This document shows positions 43,974-51,220 of a stretch of DNA of 64,000 nucleotides, piece after piece. The notes under the pieces were generated by a model that was not told the origin of the DNA, ran no database searches, and saw only the letters and a program-made list of their open reading frames with translations. Position 1 is the first letter of the stretch. Each line of letters begins with the position of its first letter. The position numbers and the translations under genes were made by a program. Source of the DNA: JAWPMT01 sp965242775 (GTDB lineage: Bacteria > Bacteroidota > Bacteroidia > Cytophagales > Cyclobacteriaceae); the NCBI GenBank assembly GCA_965242775.1, contig CBDETI010000030.1, forward strand, positions 1-64,000, in the 5' to 3' direction.

Positions 43974-44702
43974 CTAGTAAACCTTAAAATGGGCCTTGAG
44001 TTTATCCTGGAAGGACTTGGAAACAGGAATTTTACTACCGTCCACTGTTACGAAATTGGCCCCAAAAGCCTCAACAGCCTTTAGATTGATGACATAAGAT
44101 CGATGAACCTGCACGAACAAATCCTTTGGGAGCTTAGGTTGAAACGCCTTCAGCGTACCTCTCACCAGGTGTTTGCGGTTTTTCAAAAATAGCTCCAGGT
44201 AGTTATCGTCACTTTTGAGGTATAGAATTTCCTCCAAGTTGATCTTTTGATAGAAGCTTTCGTCTTTGATGAAGATAGACCCATGCAATGGGTTTTCCGG
44301 GTCTTTCTCCTGCAATTCCCCATGTTTGACCAGTGCTACTTCCATAGCGCCATGCAGGTTCTGCTTTTCTATCGGCTTCATGAGGTAGCCAAATGGGTTG
44401 GTCTTGGCTGCGGATTCAATGGTATTCTTATCGCCGTAAGAAGTCAGAAATATGTAAGGAAAGCTAAAACGCTCTTTGATTCGCCCTGCTAGCCAGATGC
44501 CATCATTTTCGCCTTTGAGGCGTATGTCCAGAAGGGCAAAATCCGGTTGCTCTTCTTCAAAAGCTTCCCAGGCCGTTTCGGCTCTCATATATTGGCCAAA
44601 AATATCATATCCCAACTCCTCCAGCATATCACACAATGCTTCGGAATTGATCATCTCATCTTCTACGACGGCTACCCTGATTTTCGGCGAATTGTTGGAC
44701 AT
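43974..44702 (-). CDS. LytTR-family response regulator
   Basis: 242 residues. Receiver domain with VAVVEDEMINSEALCDMLEE, phosphoacceptor D59 (FALLDIRLKGENDG) and the switch Lys in GYLMKPI. The LytTR DNA-binding domain covers residues 140-242: IFIKDESFYQKINLEEILYL, then RGTLKAFQPKLPKDLFVQVH and RSYVINLKAVEAFGANFVTV. It is transcribed first in the operon with the propeller kinase (3-bp gap). It presumably receives phosphate from that kinase and binds direct-repeat promoters, as LytTR proteins do. Confidence 0.95.
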   Translation of the reverse strand: MSNNSPKIRVAVVEDEMINSEALCDMLEELGYDIFGQYMRAETAWEAFEEEQPDFALLDIRLKGENDGIWLAGRIKERFSFPYIFLTSYGDKNTIESAAKTNPFGYLMKPIEKQNLHGAMEVALVKHGELQEKDPENPLHGSIFIKDESFYQKINLEEILYLKSDDNYLELFLKNRKHLVRGTLKAFQPKLPKDLFVQVHRSYVINLKAVEAFGANFVTVDGSKIPVSKSFQDKLKAHFKVY

Positions 44703-45026
44703 CTATAAAATTGGTCTTTTTTCAGGCTTCATAAAATTGCCAATACTTAAGCCCTGTTATCGAAAAAATGTGGTGAAAAGATAAAAATTTGGGGTAAATG
44801 AATAGTAAATGGTGGTGAATTCTATTAGTCCAATAGCATATTTCTTCAACTAATTGTTTGAGATAAGACCACTAAGGATCAATTCTCTGGATGCGCCTCG
44901 AATGTCGTTCCGGAGAATGCTGCCCAAGCATAAGCAAAAAAAACAACCGCTCCGGTTATGCGCCAGATTCGAATTTCGCCATAAATCCCATCATTGGAGA
45001 TAGAAACTTCGCAGTTCCATTTATTT
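44703..45026. other. Gene-free divergent promoter region
   Basis: 378 bp separate the LytTR regulator start (44702) from the PadR start (45081). AT-rich near both ends, with two close GTAAATG copies at about 44794 and 44806. No open reading frame with coding character, RNA gene or strong hairpin is seen. Promoters for both genes must lie here; the PadR-side repeats are listed separately. Confidence 0.6.
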
Positions 45027-45076
45027 CTTAAACAATTATTAATGATATTCGTATCCATAACTTAAACAATTATTAA
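45027..45076. promoter_or_regulatory. Two identical 16-bp direct repeats before a PadR gene
   Basis: CTTAAACAATTATTAA occurs at 45027-45042 and again at 45061-45076, 34 bp apart (about three helical turns), the second ending 4 bp before the PadR ATG. Such spacing places two protein dimers on one face of the DNA. They are the best candidate operators for the PadR protein at 45081. Confidence 0.55.
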
Positions 45077-45080
45077 AGTA

Positions 45081-45410
45081 ATGGAGTTGATCGGTTCCCT
45101 TGAAGAGATTGTATTAATGATTTTACTACGTCATGAGAAAATGAACAGCGTAGCCATCGCTCAGGAGTATCATGCGGCTCTGAAAAAGAATATTTCAATA
45201 CCTGCGATCCATGTCGTGTTGAAAAGGATGGAACAAAAGGGCTGGGTCAAATCAGAATTCGGTGAACCCACAGCCGAGCGCGGCGGCCGGAGGAAACGGT
45301 TGTACCGGGCAACCAATGCCGCTTACCAAGTGGTTCATGAACTGAACAATGTAAAGGCTGCGCTTTGGAGTGGCGTAACTAAACCATCGGTACAATATGT
45401 CGCTATCTGA
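45081..45410 (+). CDS. PadR-family transcriptional regulator
   Basis: 109 residues: LIGSLEEIVLMILLRHEKMN, then SVAIAQEYHAALKKNISIPA, IHVVLKRMEQKGWVKSEFGE (recognition helix and wing) and RGGRRKRLYRATNAAYQVV. Short PadR type, like the proteins at 19705 and 50888 but clearly diverged. Its 3' end overlaps the permease gene by 14 bp. Two identical 16-bp direct repeats upstream suggest cooperative autoregulation. The ligand and the trigger are unknown. Confidence 0.94.
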   Translation: MELIGSLEEIVLMILLRHEKMNSVAIAQEYHAALKKNISIPAIHVVLKRMEQKGWVKSEFGEPTAERGGRRKRLYRATNAAYQVVHELNNVKAALWSGVTKPSVQYVAI

Positions 45411-47970
45411 TCCACCAAAGTGGGCTGACCGGTTGCTGGAGTGGCTTTGCCCTGCTTCACTACTGGAGGAGGTGCAAGGAGACCTTCATGAGGCTTTTCA
45501 CTGGCGACTGAAACAACGAGGACCCTTCCTGGCACGATGGCTTTTTGTAATGGAAGCGATAAGGATGTCGCAACCGCAAACACTCCAACCAATCAGGATG
45601 ATCAAAAATTATTTACTCATGCACAAAAACTATCTCAAGACCGGTTGGCGATTTCTGAAGAAACATAGCCTGTTCTCTGCATTGAATATACTGGGACTGG
45701 CCATAGGAATCTCCTTTTGCTGGTTGGCTTACCTGTATGCCAACGACGAAGTGAGTTACGACAAACACTTGCACGATCATGAGAAACTCTTCCGAATTGT
45801 GATTGACTACAATCCCGGGCCTACCACGCACTATATCGGGGGTAGTTCCCATGCCATGTCAGTCCAATTTGGTGATAGAATTCCAGAAATAGATCAAGTA
45901 ATTCGCATCAAATCGGGAGGTGGAATGATCCGGCAGGAGGCAGGAGTCATCCGTCAATCCTATTTGGTGGCAGACCCTTCGCTAATTGCGGCATTGGAAC
46001 TCAGCTTCGTGGAAGGTGCAGCCGGTGCCTTCGATCAACCAAACGACGTGATCATCAGTGAGCAGTTGGCCGGTAAATTGAATTTAAGAGGTAAGGCTCC
46101 CGGAAATGTACTCACTATTAACAATGGCAACGAAGACAGGGAATTTATCATTCGCGGTGTATACAAAGACATTCCGCTCAATACCTCTATTCGAAGCCAC
46201 ATGATCATTGCTTATGCACACCGTGAAGCCACTGCCCCCAGTCGACGGCTCACCACCTGGTTTGACATCAACATGAATACACTCATCAAACTTCGCGATG
46301 TGCGTAGTAAAGAACAGGTAGAAGCCAAAATGACGGCTATGCATATCGAAAATGAGGGTGATGAAGAGGAAACCTTTATCAGATTACAACCAATATCTGA
46401 AATACACCTCAACCCGGCCTATGGTCACTACAATGGCATCGCCAGAGGTGGCAACATGGAAATGATCCGGTTATTCGTCGGTATTGGCCTCTTCTGCCTC
46501 TTGATATCCATGATCAACTACTCCAATTTCAATATCTCGCTGTACATCAACCGCGCCAGAGAAGTGGCACTTCGAAAAGTGGTTGGCGCTCGGCGGCTGG
46601 GCATTTTCAGTCAATTGATCACTGAGTCATTTCTTTCCTGTTTCATAGCGGGTGTATTCGCACTTTTTGCCCTGATCCTCATACTGCCGTTTTTTTCAAA
46701 CTTTGTTGGAAAGGCCTATAACCTTTCATTTTTACTGAATACCCAATTTGTTGTAGGTGCTGTGGCCATCCTGGTAGTCACTGCCCTGCTGAGTGGCATG
46801 TACCCAGCATTCGTGCTTTCAAGGTTTTCCATCATTAAATCTTTGAAAGGCGAGCAAAGGATAAAGTCCGGAAAATGGATCACACAAACGCTTTTAGCAA
46901 TCCAATTTGTCATTGCCAGTAGTCTAATCGCTGGTGTCCTGACGATGAAGCAACAGGTAAAGTACCTATCAAATTTCGATACCAAGATCAACTATCAGGA
47001 TGTTCTTTTCCTGGATTATATCCCTGGAAGCGAGGATGAGATCAAACAATTCATGACCAGGTTGGACCAATTCCCGGAAGTGACCGGAATGGCGGCCATA
47101 TCCGGATATAACGGCACGCGAACGGCCGATGAAAATTTGCAGTTTGATGTCCGACACCTTCGAATAGACCGGGACATGATCAGCCTCCTGGACATTCAGT
47201 TGGTTGCCGGACGAAATTTCAATGACCAACTTGTTTCAGATCGGGAAAATGGCGTAATCGTTAATCAGGCATTTTTGAAAAAAGCGGGTCTCACAGATCC
47301 GATTGGCAAAACCATCCCCTTCAAATACGGCGAATTCAAGAATCCTGTGGTGATTGGAGTGGTAGAGGACTATCTATTCAAATCTGCTAAAAACGTAGTA
47401 GAACCCCTGGTGATCTATCTATCTGAGCAATATAGATTGCAGTCCGTCTATGTCCGTCTTCATCCAAACAGTAATGTGGATCAGGAGAAATTCGAAGCAG
47501 CCTGGTCAGAATTTTTCGATCCATTCCCCCTTGAATATCGATTCCTGGAAGATTACTACCTGGCCGCATTTGAAAGTGAGAATCGCATGATCCAATTAGT
47601 CAGTTTAGGTTGCGGTGTGTCCATTTTCCTGGCCGCAATGGGGCTACTCGGTATTGTCGGTCTACAATTGTCTCACCGGATGAAAGAGATAAGTATTCGC
47701 AAAGTCCTCGGAGCTAGCACCTCCAATCTTTACCAGGTGTTTAGCAGAAAATATCTCTTGATCATTAGCATTGGATTAACCGGAGGTTTGGTTATCAGCT
47801 ATTATTTTATTCAAGGTTGGCTCGACAACTACCCATTCCATGTAGAATTTGGGAAAAGCATCATTGGATGGACAGTGTTATGCACTATTTCTGTAGCAGT
47901 CACAACCACCATGGGTCAGGTGTGGCGAGTGGTAAAAGCTAACCCCGTGACTTATCTCCGGAACGAGTAA
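45397..47970 (+). CDS. FtsX-type ABC permease with N-terminal permease-prefix domain
   Basis: 857 residues. Prefix domain: WADRLLEWLCPASLLEEVQG then DLHEAFHWRLKQRGPFLARW. Two MacB/FtsX halves follow with coupling motifs NRAREVALRKVVGARRLGIF and HRMKEISIRKVLGASTSNLY; the protein ends ANPVTYLRNE. About eight membrane spans and two large periplasmic domains are expected. It overlaps the PadR gene by 14 bp. No ATPase is encoded nearby, so it either borrows one or works differently. It belongs to the same family as the other three permeases of the window, at low overall identity. Confidence 0.92.
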   Translation: MSLSDPPKWADRLLEWLCPASLLEEVQGDLHEAFHWRLKQRGPFLARWLFVMEAIRMSQPQTLQPIRMIKNYLLMHKNYLKTGWRFLKKHSLFSALNILGLAIGISFCWLAYLYANDEVSYDKHLHDHEKLFRIVIDYNPGPTTHYIGGSSHAMSVQFGDRIPEIDQVIRIKSGGGMIRQEAGVIRQSYLVADPSLIAALELSFVEGAAGAFDQPNDVIISEQLAGKLNLRGKAPGNVLTINNGNEDREFIIRGVYKDIPLNTSIRSHMIIAYAHREATAPSRRLTTWFDINMNTLIKLRDVRSKEQVEAKMTAMHIENEGDEEETFIRLQPISEIHLNPAYGHYNGIARGGNMEMIRLFVGIGLFCLLISMINYSNFNISLYINRAREVALRKVVGARRLGIFSQLITESFLSCFIAGVFALFALILILPFFSNFVGKAYNLSFLLNTQFVVGAVAILVVTALLSGMYPAFVLSRFSIIKSLKGEQRIKSGKWITQTLLAIQFVIASSLIAGVLTMKQQVKYLSNFDTKINYQDVLFLDYIPGSEDEIKQFMTRLDQFPEVTGMAAISGYNGTRTADENLQFDVRHLRIDRDMISLLDIQLVAGRNFNDQLVSDRENGVIVNQAFLKKAGLTDPIGKTIPFKYGEFKNPVVIGVVEDYLFKSAKNVVEPLVIYLSEQYRLQSVYVRLHPNSNVDQEKFEAAWSEFFDPFPLEYRFLEDYYLAAFESENRMIQLVSLGCGVSIFLAAMGLLGIVGLQLSHRMKEISIRKVLGASTSNLYQVFSRKYLLIISIGLTGGLVISYYFIQGWLDNYPFHVEFGKSIIGWTVLCTISVAVTTTMGQVWRVVKANPVTYLRNE

Positions 47971-48040
47971 TCGGCCCGTTTGTCTCAACCGTTGATAGCA
48001 CTCACCCTGCAATTGTTCGTCAATAGGTCATTGAAAGTGA

Positions 48041-48199
48041 TCAGTCTTTTTTGGGAAGACGGTTGCTTTTTTTCAGGGCCTCATTGAGGATCCATTCAAG
48101 TTGCCCATTGGTGCTACGGAATTCGTCAGCTGCCCACTTTTCAATGGCAGCCATTGTTTTTTCATCGATTCGCAGGGCGAAAGCCTTTTTTTTCGCCAT
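48041..48199 (-). CDS. Ribbon-helix-helix (Arc-like) small DNA-binding protein
   Basis: 52 residues. It starts MAKKKAFALRIDEKTMAAIE, continues KWAADEFRSTNGQLEWILNE and ends LPKKD. The short strand KAFALRI followed by two helices fits an Arc/MetJ-type ribbon-helix-helix dimer. It begins 22 bp after the SPFH gene and is probably cotranscribed with it. This SPFH-RHH pairing recurs in Bacteroidota. It may autoregulate the operon via the ATGATATCAT palindrome at 49107-49118. No toxin gene is adjacent, so a toxin-antitoxin role is not supported. Confidence 0.85.
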   Translation of the reverse strand: MAKKKAFALRIDEKTMAAIEKWAADEFRSTNGQLEWILNEALKKSNRLPKKD

Positions 48200-48221
48200 C
48201 AGTTCATTTCCTCTTTTTTTT

Positions 48222-49085
48222 TCAATAAAGCGTTCCGGAGTTGATCACCGGAGACACGTCTTTATCCGCACATAACACCACCATGAGATTGCTGACCATA
48301 GTTGCCTTCCGCTCTTCGTCCAAAGCAACAACATCCTTCTTGGCAATTTCCTCCAGGGCCATCTCCACCATGCCCACCGCTCCTTCTACAATTTTATGGC
48401 GCGCAGAAACAATGGCGCTCGCTTGTTGACGTCTGAGCATAGCACTGGCTATTTCCTCGGCATAGGCCAAGTAGCCAATGCGAGCCTCCAATATTTCTAT
48501 GCCAGCTATTAGCAACCTTTCCTCAAGTTCCTTTTCAAGCTTCTCGTTGACTTCAGCCAAGCCCGACCTCAAGGTTACAACATTTTCATTGTCTTCAAAA
48601 TTGTCGTAGGGATATGAGCCAGCCAATTTGCGCACCGCAGCATCCGTTTGCACTTTGACAAAATTCTCATAATTATCTACCTCAAAGGCCGCGGCAAAGG
48701 TATTTTTTACCCGCCACACCAAGATCACAGAAATCTGTATCGGATTGCCGATCTTATCATTGACCTTCAATCGTTCACTATCAAAATTTCGAGCCCTTAA
48801 CGACACCCTTTTCTTACCGTAAAGTGGATTGACCCAGAAAAAACCGTTTTTTCTCACCGTACCCACATACTCACCCAGAAGGGTTAACACCTTGGAGCCA
48901 TTGGGGTTGACAATAAAAAAACCCGGGAAAGAGATGACCAATACCAACAATGGAATAAACGCAAGTGCAGAACCCGCCGCTCCAAATGCCCATGCGGAAA
49001 CAATAAGCAAAACATCCACGGCAGCTACCACATAGCCGGATATCGCTCTATGCTCTTTTTCAAAGGACGCATTTCTTTTTTTCAT
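48222..49085 (-). CDS. SPFH (stomatin/prohibitin-like) domain membrane protein
   Basis: 287 residues from ATG 49085 (MKKRNASFEKEHRAISGYVV); the longer frame to 49181 adds a non-coding-like lead. Two N-terminal hydrophobic segments (VVAAVDVLLIVSAWAF and LAFIPLLVLVISFPGFFIV) anchor it. The SPFH domain runs from about residue 70 (GEYVGTVRKNGFFWVNPLYG) through LRARNFDSERLKVNDKIGNP to IEILEARIGYLAYAEEIASA, followed by a helical tail. SPFH proteins form ring-like oligomeric scaffolds on membranes and often assist proteases or membrane microdomains. The following gene encodes a ribbon-helix-helix protein. The partner is unknown. Confidence 0.9.
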   Translation of the reverse strand: MKKRNASFEKEHRAISGYVVAAVDVLLIVSAWAFGAAGSALAFIPLLVLVISFPGFFIVNPNGSKVLTLLGEYVGTVRKNGFFWVNPLYGKKRVSLRARNFDSERLKVNDKIGNPIQISVILVWRVKNTFAAAFEVDNYENFVKVQTDAAVRKLAGSYPYDNFEDNENVVTLRSGLAEVNEKLEKELEERLLIAGIEILEARIGYLAYAEEIASAMLRRQQASAIVSARHKIVEGAVGMVEMALEEIAKKDVVALDEERKATMVSNLMVVLCADKDVSPVINSGTLY

Positions 49086-49106
49086 ATCGAATCTTTTTGA
49101 TATTAT

Positions 49107-49118
49107 AATGATATCATT
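49107..49118. promoter_or_regulatory. Perfect 12-bp palindrome upstream of the SPFH gene
   Basis: AATGATATCATT lies 22 bp before the SPFH start. Ribbon-helix-helix dimers bind short palindromes, and the operon encodes one, so autoregulation is plausible. The sequence is AT-rich, so chance is not excluded. Confidence 0.4.
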
Positions 49119-49247
49119 TTGAATTACGAAATTAGGTACTTTTTTGTTGCAATGGCTACCAAGCAGCCAAGAAGTCGTCAAATACTTTCTACAACTTTTG
49201 AAATGAAATAAAGGCTTTTGCTCCGGTCGTCAAGGACCGTGCATCAG

Positions 49248-49736
49248 TCAATCGCGTAGAAACTCCAACACGGCCCGGGCGTCTTCGCGAGTTAGTTTTT
49301 GGTTGGTCATGGGGTAACCTTTGAATTCCAGGAACAGCGCCTTGGCAAGGGAATCGGACTTGATCATCAAATCGGGATCTAGCATCATATTCATCGCCCA
49401 CTCGGGGGCTCTACGGTCGAGTAAGCCTTGGAGGTCCGGCCCGACATGCACTTCGCCCACACGGTGGCAAAGTGTACATTTTTCGTCAAAAATGGCTTGT
49501 CCGACTTTCACCAATTCCGGATCTACCTCATCAGGCAAATCGACACTTTGGATGGCCCCTACTCCCTTATTTACTAAATCCACATGCGTGGAGGCTTTCG
49601 GCCCTGTTCTCTTTTTGCGAGCAGGTTTTTCAATTTTAAATCCATCCGAAACTGGTTTCTTTTCGCTACAACTCCATCCAACCATTACCAGCACAATCAT
49701 CAAGATATATGCAATCATTTGTAACCATTTACTCAT
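49248..49736 (-). CDS. Lipoprotein c-type cytochrome
   Basis: 162 residues from ATG 49736. A hydrophobic leader ends in the lipobox-like VGWSC, so the protein is probably lipid-anchored in the envelope. A charged linker (KPARKKRTGPKAS) precedes one cytochrome c domain of about 85 residues: VGQAIFDEKCTLCHRVGEVH contains the heme motif C-T-L-C-H, and FKGYPMTNQKLT supplies the likely distal Met ligand. It would carry single electrons. No oxidase or dehydrogenase gene is adjacent, so its redox partner is unknown. It is divergent from the DUF1080 gene, with 50 bp between starts. Confidence 0.93.
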   Translation of the reverse strand: MSKWLQMIAYILMIVLVMVGWSCSEKKPVSDGFKIEKPARKKRTGPKASTHVDLVNKGVGAIQSVDLPDEVDPELVKVGQAIFDEKCTLCHRVGEVHVGPDLQGLLDRRAPEWAMNMMLDPDLMIKSDSLAKALFLEFKGYPMTNQKLTREDARAVLEFLRD

Positions 49737-49786
49737 GGGGCCCAAACTTATTTCTTTAAATTGGAATCTCTATAACGCAATATCCA

Positions 49787-50488
49787 ATGTTAAAAAAATA
49801 TACCGCGCTACTGCTTCTGGTAGCAATGCTCAGCTGTACTTCTTCCGACGAAGGTTGGGAAACACTTTTCAACGGTGAAGACCTCACTGGCTGGCACGTT
49901 TTCAACGATGGCAAGAACTACAATGGCTGGACCGTAGAAAGCGGCGTACTGGTATTCGATCCTGAGCTTCGAACGGAGGCCAGAAGCAGTGACCTTGTTT
50001 CTGACCAACAATACACCAACTTCGAACTCTCGCTGGATTGGATGATCTCCGAGCAGGGCAACTCCGGACTTTTTTGGGGGGTCGTGGAGACTGAGGAATA
50101 TGACCACCCCTACCAGACCGGTCCGGAAATACAAATTCTTGATGACAATTGGGAAGAATATATCACAGAAGGTGGCAACAAAACGAGAGCTGGAGCACTC
50201 TATGGCATCCTGGCTCCTGGTCAGGTGGTATCTCGTGGTGCCGGAGAATGGAACACCTATCTTCTGCATATCGACCACAACGAAAATCTGGGATTTGTAA
50301 AACTCAATGGCACAGAGATCATGCGTTTTGCCGTGCATGGCGCGGATTGGCGCGCTTTGGTAGATGCTTCGCACTTTAAAGATTGGAAAGGCTTTGGCGC
50401 TTCCCAAACTGGTTACATCAGTCTTCAAGACCATGGCAGCAAAGTGGCTTTTCGGAATATCAAGATCCGCCCAATACAAGCACAGTAG
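49787..50488 (+). CDS. DUF1080 / 3-keto-disaccharide hydrolase-like lipoprotein
   Basis: 233 residues. Lipoprotein signal (MLKKYTALLLLVAMLSC), then the DUF1080 (3-keto-disaccharide hydrolase) concanavalin-like jelly roll: GWETLFNGEDLTGWHVFNDG, NYNGWTVESGVLVFDPE, FELSLDWMISEQGNSGLFWG, YQTGPEIQILDDNW and YISLQDHGSKVAFRNIKIRP. All are hallmark blocks of the family. Characterised relatives hydrolyse 3-keto-glycosides; others bind glycans. The cytochrome c gene is divergent (50 bp between starts). No sugar oxidoreductase gene is nearby, so the substrate is not assigned. Confidence 0.93.
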   Translation: MLKKYTALLLLVAMLSCTSSDEGWETLFNGEDLTGWHVFNDGKNYNGWTVESGVLVFDPELRTEARSSDLVSDQQYTNFELSLDWMISEQGNSGLFWGVVETEEYDHPYQTGPEIQILDDNWEEYITEGGNKTRAGALYGILAPGQVVSRGAGEWNTYLLHIDHNENLGFVKLNGTEIMRFAVHGADWRALVDASHFKDWKGFGASQTGYISLQDHGSKVAFRNIKIRPIQAQ

Positions 50489-50612
50489 TCGGATTTCGTA
50501 GCGGTAACTCACATTGCGATGTAAAGTGGCAGCTCGGTCGCCGATCCTTTGATAAAAATAATTCAGTAGAAATCTGTGATTTTTGAAGAGGTCCCGCGAA
50601 TAATGGGTTGTG

Positions 50613-50766
50613 ATGAAAAGAGATCAGGACGATTTTCTGAAAAAGCTGGATCAGCAAAGAGGCATACTTTTCAAAATATGCAACTCCTATGTCCCGACAA
50701 GGAAGACCGCCAGGATCTGGTCCAGGACATCATTGTACAACTTTGGAACAGTTTCGGTAGGTACAG
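50613..50766 (+). pseudogene. Remnant of an ECF sigma factor gene, frameshifted and truncated
   Basis: From ATG 50613 one frame reads MKRDQDDFLKKLDQQRGILF then KICNSY; after about 50690 the next frame reads CPDKEDRQDLVQDIIVQLWN then SFGRY. Joined, this is the sigma-70 region 2 N-terminus of the Bacteroidota ECF type (helix, then NSYC..KEDRQDL.Q.I..QLW). One missing base near 50690 separates the frames. Homology stops at about 50766: regions 2.3 to 4 are absent. The fragment sits just upstream of the PadR operator region and is surely inactive. The only other reading, a 100-residue frame from 50576, mixes this remnant with noise. Confidence 0.75.
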
Positions 50767-50827
50767 TTTAAAACACTGCTCCCAAGGTTCAGGTGAATTG
50801 TTCATTAATTCACAGATCGAACAACCC

Positions 50828-50882
50828 TACAAAATAGTATTCGTATTTATTCCCTACATTTGCAATACTACAAAATAGTATT
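50828..50882 (+). promoter_or_regulatory. PadR promoter flanked by two operator copies
   Basis: CTACAAAATAGTATT occurs at 50828-50842 and again at 50868-50882. The second copy extends to a perfect palindrome AATACTA-CAAAA-TAGTATT (50864-50882). Between them lies TACATTTG (50855-50862), an exact match to the TAnnTTTG -7 element. Binding at both copies would close the promoter, so autorepression by the PadR protein at 50888 is likely. Confidence 0.7.
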
Positions 50883-50887
50883 TGACT

Positions 50888-51220
50888 ATGAATGAACTTC
50901 GGATCGGCGAATTTGAGGAAGTGGTCTTACTGACCGTGGGTATTCTACACGGAGATGCGTATGGTGTCACTATCAAGGATGAAATCGAAGAACGCCTGAA
51001 TCGTGAAGTCAGCGTTGGCGCACTTCAAACTACACTTCGACGACTCGAGAAGAAAGACTTCTTAACGAGCAAACATGGAGACACGGAGGTATCACGAGGA
51101 GGTCGCCCAAAGTTGTATTTCACACTTACAGCAAAAGGGAAAAAAGCACTTGAATTAATAAAAGACACGCGCAACTCACTGTGGGATGCCTTGCCACAAC
51201 TGATCCTGGATCTGCAATGA
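50888..51220 (+). CDS. PadR-family transcriptional regulator
   Basis: 110 residues from ATG 50888 (an in-frame TTG lies 6 bp upstream). PadR winged helix: LRIGEFEEVVLLTVGILHGD, then YGVTIKDEIEERLNREVSVG, LQTTLRRLEKKDFLTSKHGD and RGGRPKLYFTLTAKGKKALE. It overlaps the permease start by 4 bp (ATGA), the same coupling as the 19705 pair, and the two PadR proteins are similar (G-E-F-E-E at the start, L-R/T-R-L-E..DFLTS in the recognition region). A strong palindromic operator lies in its promoter. Confidence 0.94.
   Translation: MNELRIGEFEEVVLLTVGILHGDAYGVTIKDEIEERLNREVSVGALQTTLRRLEKKDFLTSKHGDTEVSRGGRPKLYFTLTAKGKKALELIKDTRNSLWDALPQLILDLQ

Noticed and set aside
44860..44960. Possible short peptide gene in the divergent region
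   Set aside because: The only minus frame (starting MLGQHSPERHSRR) is about 19 residues with no conserved feature.
48041..49085. Toxin-antitoxin pair (RHH as antitoxin)
   Set aside because: The partner gene encodes an SPFH membrane scaffold, not a toxin fold, and no toxin-like gene is adjacent.
49808..50512. 234-residue minus-strand frame
   Set aside because: Exactly opposite the DUF1080 gene, which has strong family motifs on the plus strand.
50576..50878. 100-residue plus-strand frame as an intact gene
   Set aside because: Only its middle 25 residues match a family (ECF sigma region 2); the rest is noise, so it is treated as part of a pseudogene.
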